Shown here piece by piece: positions 1-5,377 of a stretch of 8,308 nt of DNA. The stretch covers positions 1 through 8,308 of the forward strand of contig CAZJYI010000300.1 in NCBI GenBank assembly GCA_964550025.1. The letters are read 5' to 3'. This DNA comes from CAZJYI01 sp964550025 (GTDB lineage Bacteria > Verrucomicrobiota > Kiritimatiellia > UBA8416 > CAYOBW01). The first letter of the stretch is position 1. Every line of letters starts with the position of its first letter. A program made the position numbers and the translations under genes. The notes beneath the pieces were generated by a model. The model ran no database searches. It worked only from the letters and a program-made list of their open reading frames with translations, and was not told the DNA's origin.

Positions 1-69
1 AAACGTCGTCTTGCCCGCGCCGTTCGGACCGGCAATGATCACGATCTTCTTTTCCAGCCCTTCAAACAT
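1..69 (-). CDS. P-loop ATPase / zeta-toxin-like protein, N-terminal 23 residues (partial)
   Basis: Only the first 23 codons are visible; the gene continues past the left edge. The peptide is MFEGLEKKIVIIAGPN followed by GAGKTTF: a hydrophobic beta strand leading into a Walker A loop, GPNGAGKTTF, at about residues 14-23. A Walker A this close to the N-terminus, preceded by IVIIAG, is typical of the predicted ABC-type ATPase / zeta-toxin-like group (COG4185), whose characterised relatives phosphorylate UDP-N-acetylglucosamine. A generic AAA or ABC-type ATPase is equally possible from so little sequence. The ATG lies inside the end of hsdS, overlapping it by 8 bases in another frame, so translation is probably coupled to the specificity subunit. 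The P-loop is clear, the family is inferred, and a toxin role is speculative. Confidence 0.7.
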   Translation of the reverse strand, partial: MFEGLEKKIVIIAGPNGAGKTTF

Positions 70-1330
70 GCGCTTCCACTTTCTGGATGTCGGCGTCCGT
101 AATCCGCCGTTTGCCCGTGACGCATTCGTGAATCAAGGATTTGCGGTAGTCTCTGAGTGTTCGAATCTGGTCTGTCAGGGATCCATGCACCTGCTCGATT
201 CCCTCGATCTTCTCCGCAACGTGTCCAGCAATGGCCCGCTGCTCATCTCTTGAATCCGGGACAAGCAGGCGAATGCTTCCGAGTTGTTCAGCATTGAGGT
301 GGGGCTGTGCAGCCCTGAGCGTGAGCAGGAGAGTTTGCGCATCAAGAACATAGTAGCTGAGAAGCGCGTACGCTACGAACTCCGGAACAGCCTTGCTAAC
401 AGTCACGACCATGTCGTAGCCAGCAACGGCACCGGCATATTCCGGCGGAATGATCGCCGAATCGCCGGTGTAGGCCCCGCTCCGAACCACAATGATCTCA
501 TTCGCTTTCAGATACGGATTGCGACCCAAGGGCAGGTCATTCTTGTCAATGCAGAGCAAATCACGATCCACGATGCGCCCGGCGTCCACATTCGTTGCTC
601 GAACCATGGGTATGCCGTCTTCACTCTCAGCAGGCGGCTGTCCAAGGCCGTAACGAATATCGGCAATATCTTTGAGCCTTGGTGCTCCCCAATGCGCCGG
701 GATCTCCCCCAGCCAATCCACCCCGGAAGGCTTCATCTCGACCGAGTCATCAAGCCCACGCGTGACGGCCTTGTGAATGATCGACTTGCGCAAGTCAGCC
801 AGGCTCTCCAACTGCTTCTGCTTCGCGTCAATCGCCCCGTCAATCGCCTTACACGCGTTGTCGAGGTAGGCGGCGATCACGTTCTGTTCCGTGAACGTAG
901 GCACCGGAAAGTGAAGGCGCTTGACTCTCTCGACAGCAAGGCCCGGTTGGGCGGCGGCGTTTGAATGTTGGTTCAGATTCATCGCGCGCAGCGTTTCGCC
1001 AAGCCAAAGCGTATTGCACCTCTTGATTGGTGAAACGACAACAGCATGCTCGGAAGCCCAAAACTCGCCTTCCGCGTAGTTGATGTTTCCACACAGTGCG
1101 CCTTGCCTTCCGATCAAGACATAGCATCCTTTGTGCGTACAGGAAGATGTATAGCCCCGTAGCCCATTCCCACCATACACAGGGTAATCTCCGCTTGGCG
1201 CGATATCCTCCGAAGTGATTGCGTCTCCGCTCCTCAATTCGGCAATGTCTTTGATCCTTCTCATTGTCCAGCCCTCAGGCAGGTCCCGAAGGCCAAAAGA
1301 AGAACACGGGATCTTGTCGACGACTATCAC
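62..1330 (-). CDS. hsdS: Type I restriction-modification specificity subunit HsdS
   Basis: This 422-residue protein is the DNA-recognition subunit of a type I restriction-modification complex, which directs HsdM (and HsdR when present) to a bipartite target. It shows the usual duplicated layout. TRD1 begins near LPEGWTMRRIKDI (about 17-29) and ends with AQPGLAVERVKRLHFPVP (127-144). A first helical spacer contains LRKSIIHKAVTRG (180-192). TRD2 begins near IPAHWGAPRLKDIADI (210-225). A second spacer contains YRKSLIHECVTGK (395-407), matching the first. The length is normal and both half-specificities look intact. The start is GTG at 1330; its first base is the last base of the hsdM TAG stop, and a GGAGGG lies nine bases upstream. 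An ATG at residue 23 would cut into TRD1 and is less likely. The target sequence cannot be predicted by eye. Confidence 0.96.
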   Translation of the reverse strand: MIVVDKIPCSSFGLRDLPEGWTMRRIKDIAELRSGDAITSEDIAPSGDYPVYGGNGLRGYTSSCTHKGCYVLIGRQGALCGNINYAEGEFWASEHAVVVSPIKRCNTLWLGETLRAMNLNQHSNAAAQPGLAVERVKRLHFPVPTFTEQNVIAAYLDNACKAIDGAIDAKQKQLESLADLRKSIIHKAVTRGLDDSVEMKPSGVDWLGEIPAHWGAPRLKDIADIRYGLGQPPAESEDGIPMVRATNVDAGRIVDRDLLCIDKNDLPLGRNPYLKANEIIVVRSGAYTGDSAIIPPEYAGAVAGYDMVVTVSKAVPEFVAYALLSYYVLDAQTLLLTLRAAQPHLNAEQLGSIRLLVPDSRDEQRAIAGHVAEKIEGIEQVHGSLTDQIRTLRDYRKSLIHECVTGKRRITDADIQKVEAHV

Positions 1331-3396
1331 TATCTCAAGCCCTCCAACATGGCCTCAGCATCCCGTTCCAGCTTCCAGAAATCCTCAAGCACCGCATCCG
1401 CCGCCTTCGGCGGCTCGTACCGGTAGAAATACTTGTTCGGCAGGATCTCGTACCCGAGCTGCGGCGCATCCTTCCAGCGGATGATCTGTTTGGCGATCTC
1501 GCGGTTCAAAAACTCGTCAATGCCCTCGCCAAACGGAATGTACTCGTTATCCGCGACGTAATGGCGGTGCGTGTACGTGACTTCGAGGTCAAGTTCCTTG
1601 ATGAAACGCTTGATGATCTTGTTGCGGGCGGCCGCCTTTTCAACGCCTTCAGTAAGAGTGGCCAGTTCGTCGGCAAATGCGTCGCGGACATGCTTCTCGA
1701 ACACTTTCACATAGCTGTCATCCGGGGTGAGCGTGAAGGTCATTTCGCGCGTGACACCGTCGCTCGTGGCCGCGATGCTGAACTCTAGGTCGCTCGCGTA
1801 GAAATCCTGATCTTTCTTCACATTCGCGGCGCTGAAGGTCTTGGGATACGGCTCGGTCACATACGCCGGTTCGTCGTTCTCGTCGGTCTGCCAGAAGACA
1901 ACGCTGACCTTGTGATAGGCGAAGTCCTCCTTGGTGAAGATTTGAACGCAGGCGTCTTCATATCCGTCGGCCCAACCATCGCGATAGCGCTCCTCAATCC
2001 AGTCGCGGTGTCTGTCGAGAATGCGGTTGCGTTTGTTGCCGAAAGACTTGGGCTCCTTGTCAAACTGCTGCCGGGCATCAATGAGCATGACGCGTTTCTT
2101 ATGCGACTTCGGCTTCTTGTTGGTCAGCAGCCAGACATACGTAAAGATGCCGGTGTTGTAGAAGAGCTGGTCCGGTAACATTACGATGGCGTCAAGCCAG
2201 TCGTTTTCGAGTATCCAGCGCCGAATCTCGCTCTCGCCTGCTCCGCAGTCGCCGTTGCTCAACGGACTGCCGTTAAAGATGATCGCGATTCTGCTTCCGC
2301 CCTGGTCCACAGGTTTCACCTTGGCCAGCATGGTTTGCAGGAAGAGCAGAGCCCCGTCATTCGTACGCGGCATCCCGGCGCGGTAGCGCGTCTTCTCCAG
2401 TTTGCGCGCCTCCTTCTCGTAGCCATCCTTGCCGCCCCAGGTCACACCGAAGGGCGGATTGCTGAGCATGAAGTCGAAGCCATGCTTCGATTCAGGGAGC
2501 TGGTCACCGGGCTCCCGGCTGTGTTGCGAATGGGGAATCAGGGAATTCCCGAACTTCACCTCGGCGTTCTTGTCCGCCTTGATCAGCATGTCAGCCAGGC
2601 AGATCGCGTAGTTCGCCGGCTGTAACTCGTGGCCGTGTACGGTGACGAATCGCTCGACAGCGGAGCGGTCGTTGCCGTTGTCCGTCCGTTCGAGCAGATG
2701 CTCCTTCGCGACCGAAAGCATGCCGCCGGTCCCGCACGCCGGGTCATAGATTGCGATATGCTTGTTCGGAATAGGGATACCGAGAAGCTCGACCATGAGC
2801 CGGATGACCTCACGCGGCGTGAAGTGCTCCCCGGCCTCCTCGCCGCTCTGCTCCGAGAATCGGCGCAGGATTTCCTCGTAGACATACCCCATTTCGAGAT
2901 TCGAGAGATCCTTCGGGCCAAGGGCCAGCGTGGAGTACTGTTTCAGAATGGGGAGCAAACGGGACAGCTTGACCATCTTGCTTATGGTGGCGCGATAGTC
3001 GAAATGGTCGATGATCTCCTGAATGTTGGCGGAGAATCCGTTGATATACTCCCGGAAGTTCTCCGCCGTGAGCGTGGGATCTTCCTTCGTGACCTTCTTC
3101 AACGTCCAGCTTGTCTTGTTCCAGAAGCCGATCTGTTTCGGGTTCTTCTCCAGCGCCTTGACGCGTCGCTCCAGCTCTTTGTCAGCAATCTCGGGCTGAC
3201 GTTTCCGTATGGCTTCAGCCTGATTCTCGCGCCACTCAATCAAGACGCACTCGATTCGACGCAGGACAATGATCGGAAGGATCACATTCTGGTACTCGTA
3301 CGCCTTGAACTTGCCGCGCAAGCGCTCGGCGGACTTCCAAATCTCGTTTGCGAGATTGTTCAGTCTACCCTTGTCCAGAACCGTCGTCATTGTCAC
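1330..3396 (-). CDS. hsdM: Type I restriction-modification DNA adenine methyltransferase subunit HsdM
   Basis: This is the modification subunit, a SAM-dependent N6-adenine methyltransferase that protects host DNA at sites chosen by HsdS. An N-terminal helical HsdM domain covers about residues 8-150 (LANEIWKSAERLRGKF, then YEYQNVILPIIVLRRIE). The catalytic domain follows: GEHFTPREVIRLMVELL (189-205), the SAM-binding motif DPACGTGG (218-225), the catalytic NPPFG (313-317), FNGSPLSNGDCGAGESE (374-390) and MLPDQLFYNTGI (406-417). A C-terminal extension of over 200 residues makes it 688 residues, longer than the roughly 500 of the classical EcoKI-type HsdM but common in related systems. The GTG at 3396 overlaps the upstream TGA by four bases, with GGAAGGG five bases before it. 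An ATG two codons later is an alternative. The reading frame is intact. Confidence 0.97.
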   Translation of the reverse strand: MTMTTVLDKGRLNNLANEIWKSAERLRGKFKAYEYQNVILPIIVLRRIECVLIEWRENQAEAIRKRQPEIADKELERRVKALEKNPKQIGFWNKTSWTLKKVTKEDPTLTAENFREYINGFSANIQEIIDHFDYRATISKMVKLSRLLPILKQYSTLALGPKDLSNLEMGYVYEEILRRFSEQSGEEAGEHFTPREVIRLMVELLGIPIPNKHIAIYDPACGTGGMLSVAKEHLLERTDNGNDRSAVERFVTVHGHELQPANYAICLADMLIKADKNAEVKFGNSLIPHSQHSREPGDQLPESKHGFDFMLSNPPFGVTWGGKDGYEKEARKLEKTRYRAGMPRTNDGALLFLQTMLAKVKPVDQGGSRIAIIFNGSPLSNGDCGAGESEIRRWILENDWLDAIVMLPDQLFYNTGIFTYVWLLTNKKPKSHKKRVMLIDARQQFDKEPKSFGNKRNRILDRHRDWIEERYRDGWADGYEDACVQIFTKEDFAYHKVSVVFWQTDENDEPAYVTEPYPKTFSAANVKKDQDFYASDLEFSIAATSDGVTREMTFTLTPDDSYVKVFEKHVRDAFADELATLTEGVEKAAARNKIIKRFIKELDLEVTYTHRHYVADNEYIPFGEGIDEFLNREIAKQIIRWKDAPQLGYEILPNKYFYRYEPPKAADAVLEDFWKLERDAEAMLEGLR

Positions 3397-3620
3397 AGTT
3401 TCCCTTCCGAGGCCGCCTTACCGCTGCGAACCCATGCGTCAACTTCACTACGTTTCATCTTCCAAAGCCTGCCCATCTTGTGGGCGGGCAAACCCTTCTT
3501 GCCGATCCACGTATAAACCGTGTCCGGTTTCACGCCGAGGTAGGTTGCCAGTTCATCTACTGACAGCCAGCGATCTTCGCCAGTATGCTTCGCCCCGACA
3601 AGGCGATCTTCATCCTTCAT
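3393..3620 (-). CDS. Small excisionase/MerR-type helix-turn-helix DNA-binding protein
   Basis: This 75-residue protein has one recognisable domain at about residues 18-67: LSVDELATYLGVKPDTVYTW, then a basic wing GLPAHKMGRLWKMKRSEVDAWV. This is the HTH_17/excisionase-family fold, in which a MerR-like helix-turn-helix recognises DNA and the GRLWKMKRSEVDAW segment forms the wing and last helix. Such small genes often precede hsdM in type I operons, where a role in regulation is plausible but generally unproven. ATG at 3620 is chosen because AGGG sits eight bases upstream; an in-frame ATG at 3644 would add MHQHRANS but has no ribosome binding site. The stop TGA overlaps the hsdM GTG as GTGA, so it is cotranscribed and probably coupled. 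It may bind the inverted repeat further upstream (inference). Confidence 0.85.
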   Translation of the reverse strand: MKDEDRLVGAKHTGEDRWLSVDELATYLGVKPDTVYTWIGKKGLPAHKMGRLWKMKRSEVDAWVRSGKAASEGKL

Positions 3621-3666
3621 TGAATTTGCCCTATGCTGGTGCATTTGGTGAACACATCACGCCTAG

Positions 3667-3695
3667 TCAATACCAGAAGAGACCGGAACAAACAA
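3667..3695 (-). promoter_or_regulatory. Weak candidate sigma-70-like promoter for the HTH-hsdM-hsdS operon
   Basis: On the minus strand a TTGTTT (3695-3690) and a TATTGA (3672-3667) are separated by 17 bases, with a downstream ATG at 3620. The spacing is ideal and this stretch is more AT-rich than its surroundings, but the -10 matches only the first three consensus bases. A TTGACT at 3670-3665 could be a -35 instead, but no convincing -10 follows it. Treat as a location guess for the operon promoter. Confidence 0.2.
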
Positions 3696-3723
3696 GAAAA
3701 GAGACGGGTAAGAAGCACGGAAA

Positions 3724-3766
3724 GCGGCGACATGACGACACGATTTCCGTGTCGTCATCTGGCCGC
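3724..3766. repeat. Strong hairpin / palindrome upstream of the restriction operon
   Basis: The arms ATGACGACACG (3732-3742) and CGTGTCGTCAT (3748-3758) are perfectly complementary over 11 bp around a five-base spacer, ATTTC. After a three-base internal mismatch, GCGGC (3724-3728) pairs with GCCGC (3762-3766). No T-tract follows on either strand, so an intrinsic terminator is unlikely. The core GACGACAC recurs once at 3810-3817. Position upstream of the HTH gene allows an operator for it, but a remnant of a mobile palindromic element is equally possible. Confidence 0.65.
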
Positions 3767-3809
3767 TAATCGGGGGCATGATGCGGAGTGCGGTTTCTGA
3801 ATCTGTGAA

Positions 3810-3817
3810 GACGACAC
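3810..3817 (+). promoter_or_regulatory. Third copy of the GACGACAC half-site
   Basis: GACGACAC also forms both arms of the nearby palindrome (3734-3741 and, inverted, 3749-3756). Three copies of the same 8-mer within 84 bases, counting orientation, are unlikely by chance and fit a binding-site cluster. No partner half-site is obvious beside this copy, so its status is uncertain. Confidence 0.25.
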
Positions 3818-3873
3818 ATTCGGAATCTTGCCAGGGTCCAGTGGGTGGCGGGGGGCGGACAGAATGATTTGAG

Positions 3874-4150
3874 GTCCGTGCGATAGCGCGGACACCGCTT
3901 TCGCCTCGGCCGAGCGGAACCAACGTCGCCAAGGCGATGTTGGTCAAGAGGTAACGGCGGACATTATGGGAGTTGAGGTGGCAGAAGAACCGGAAGAGTC
4001 AAGCTTTCCGGGTTGCTGCGAGGCGTCCCCGCCTCTTGCCTCACTGCGTTCGGGCTTTCGCAGACGAAAGCCTCTTCTCTCGGCGACCCTCGCCGTTCGC
4101 AGTGCGAAGCCGGATGCTCGACACCACGGAGTCCGTCAGGACGACCCGGC
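3874..4150 (+). other. Dense stem-loop region, candidate structured RNA or hairpin-rich mobile element
   Basis: No convincing protein is encoded here; open frames lack family resemblance and good starts. The DNA is instead a chain of inverted repeats. (1) GTCCGTGC/GCGCGGAC around GATA (3874-3893). (2) The palindrome CTCGGCCGAG (3905-3914). (3) ACCAACGTCGCC/GGCGATGTTGGT (3919-3944), nearly perfect around AA. (4) AACCGGAA/TTCCGGGTT with one bulge (3988-4014). (5) GAGGCG/CGCCTC around TCCC (4020-4035). (6) A three-stem fold (4042-4104). (7) A weaker GCCGG/CCGGC pair (4109-4150) enclosing GTCC/GGAC. The only non-Watson-Crick pairs in (1) and (3) are G-U on the plus strand and would be A-C on the minus strand, favouring a plus-strand RNA. 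The region ends about where cytochrome homology begins. Boundaries are approximate and no known RNA family was recognised. Confidence 0.5.
4042..4104 (+). other. Three-way-junction-like fold inside the stem-loop region
   Basis: CACTGCG (4042-4048) pairs perfectly with CGCAGTG (4098-4104). Between them lie two perfect hairpins: GGCTTTCG/CGAAAGCC around CAGA (4053-4060 with 4065-4072), and CGGCGA/TCGCCG around CCC (4081-4086 with 4090-4095). The nested arrangement of three helices in 63 bases is unusually complete. It is not a tRNA: there is no anticodon or T-arm layout. All pairs are Watson-Crick, so the strand is not determined here. Confidence 0.5.
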
Positions 4151-4154
4151 GGCC

Positions 4155-4813
4155 GGAACATCTACTTCGAAGCGCTCGACGAAAAATACCGGGAACTACA
4201 GCGCGAGCGGACCTACGTCAACTACATGCCCGGCGAACGCAGGGGTTGCGTGGGCTGTCATGAGACGCCGCGTGATACGCCGGTCAGTCTCCCCGGACCG
4301 GGACTGGCATTCAAAAAACCGCCGGTTCATCCTCAGCCCCAGCCCGGCGACAAAACGGCAGCGCGGCCGATTCATTTCGTGACGGACGTTCAGCCGGTCC
4401 TGGACAAGCACTGCGTGACGTGTCACGGCGGCGAGCGAAAGATGGCCGGCCTCGGCCTCCGGGGCGAATTGACCCGAGCCTTCTCCAGGTCGTACGAGAG
4501 GCTTCTGCGTTACGTGAAGACAACCGACGAGGGCAGCGACTGGGGCGGCAGCGAGTATCTTCCTCCCAAGTCCATCGGTTCACATGCCTCGCGCTTGATC
4601 AAGCAGCTCGACAAGGGCTGCACCGGCATGGAGCACGAACTGCCGTTGGAGGATTACGTCAAGATCACGACCTGGGTCGACGCCAACGCGGTTTACTATG
4701 GCTCCTATTGGGGCCGCATCCGCATCGAACATCGCGACCATCCCAACTTCCGACCGGTTCCGACGCTTGAAGACGCCCTTGCAACCGAACCGCCCGTGCG
4801 TTTGACGGAGTGA
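4155..4813 (+). pseudogene. C-terminal fragment of an HzsA-related di-heme cytochrome-type protein (5' truncated)
   Basis: The readable part, from IYFEALDEKYRELQRERTYV to the TGA at 4811-4813, is about 215 residues. It resembles the C-terminal end of planctomycete HzsA-related proteins (hydrazine synthase alpha-like), which normally carry a large beta-propeller-like N-terminal part. Two covalent heme-binding motifs are present: CVGCH (about 4247) and CVTCH (about 4412), the latter after FVTDVQPVLDKH. A family-like end follows: YVKITTWVDANAVYYGSYWG. No upstream propeller sequence exists; upstream is the stem-loop region. The open frame's only upstream initiator is a TTG at 4013 inside a hairpin, and no signal peptide is present, so heme attachment in the periplasm is implausible. 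It reads without a frameshift to its stop, so truncation may be recent. A rearranged but expressed gene cannot be excluded. Confidence 0.7.
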
Positions 4814-4833
4814 CGGGGACGGACGAACGTCGC

Positions 4834-5165
4834 TCACCGAACGATGAGCAGCGTCCCCTCCGAGACCGGTGGAGGCTGTTCGTCGCCGACGACCGCCGCG
4901 AAGAACTCGTCCATGCGGATCTCGTCCAGCAGGTTCGGGGACTCCCATTTCTGGTGGCGGTAGCCCACCGTGTCGAACTGGGTTGCGCTGCCGTCATCGT
5001 TGGCTTCGACGGTAATGGTGAGATCGCCGGTTCCCGGTTCTCCCGGTGCGGTGTCAAGCAGCGGATTCAACCACACATCCATGGTGCTGTTGCCGTCTGC
5101 GTCGGTGGTGATCCGGCCGAGGATGAAGGTGTCCTGGTTGGCGGCCATCGTCGAGGTGGCAACCA
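4834..5165 (-). pseudogene. LamG-like domain protein, C-terminal fragment
   Basis: The frame contains DTFILGRITTDADGNSTMDV, then WLNPLLD, then a beta-rich stretch, then FDTVGYRHQ and LLDEIRMDEFFAAVVG. The final FDTVG...LLDEIR pattern resembles the last strands of LamG/concanavalin-like domains in secreted planctomycete proteins. The first two thirds of such a domain and any signal peptide are missing. The open frame extends upstream to 5430, but that part shows no domain and runs into the start of the neighbouring dehydrogenase, so it is probably not coding. An ATG at 5148 could start a 105-residue peptide. The upstream limit given is approximate. The end converges on the cytochrome fragment with a 20-base gap. 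The LamG assignment is by pattern only. Confidence 0.5.
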
Positions 5166-5174
5166 CTACGTTTT

Positions 5175-5273
5175 GTCTTACGCATTTGCGCAAGAACGAC
5201 GTCGCACGTGGGGTGCTGCTATCGGGCACAAAAAAGAAGGCCGCTTGGCTCTTCCTGCGCAAAACCGTAAGAC
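5175..5273. repeat. 22-bp imperfect inverted repeat, possible MITE-like element
   Basis: The left arm at 5175-5196 (GTCTTACG..TTTGCGCA.GAA) is matched by the reverse complement of the right arm at 5252-5273 at 19 of 22 positions; the mismatches fall at 5183-5184 and 5193. The 55-base interior encodes nothing evident. The element begins next to where LamG-like homology fades. An imperfect direct repeat, GAAG(G)CCGCTTGG, sits at 5236-5248 and 5278-5289 on both sides of the right arm. It could be the ends of a small non-autonomous transposon or a large transcript hairpin. No transposase is nearby. Confidence 0.45.
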
Positions 5274-5316
5274 ATTCGAAGCCGCTTGGGTTAGAGTGGC
5301 CACTTTCTTGTTTTGT

Positions 5317-5341
5317 GATGACCACCATCTGAACGGTCATC
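5317..5341. promoter_or_regulatory. Inverted repeat upstream of the dehydrogenase gene, possible operator
   Basis: GATGACC (5317-5323) and GGTCATC (5335-5341) are perfectly complementary with an 11-base spacer. The repeat lies 36 bases before the ATG at 5378 and upstream of its AGGAGG. The size and position suit a dimeric repressor or a 5' leader hairpin. No convincing -35/-10 pair was found around it. Confidence 0.3.
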
Positions 5342-5377
5342 CGCACCGAACACGGAGAACGACGCAGGAGGAATAGC

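Noticed and set aside
284..964. A 226-codon plus-strand frame
   Set aside because: It is antisense to HsdS, which has both target-recognition domains and matching helical repeats.
2629..3516. A 295-codon open frame on the plus strand across hsdM
   Set aside because: It lies wholly antisense to a clear methyltransferase with intact motifs and has no recognisable domain; GC-rich codon use commonly leaves such open antisense frames.
3724..3766. Intrinsic transcription terminator
   Set aside because: The stem is strong, but no run of T follows on either strand.
3874..4150. Group II intron, tRNA or integron attC site
   Set aside because: No domain V-like hairpin or reverse transcriptase, no tRNA layout, and hairpin 3919-3944 does not fit the attC core consensus.
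3966..4382. Overlapping plus-strand frames starting at 3966 and 3973
   Set aside because: They cross the stem-loop region and run out of frame with the cytochrome CXXCH-bearing sequence; no family resemblance.
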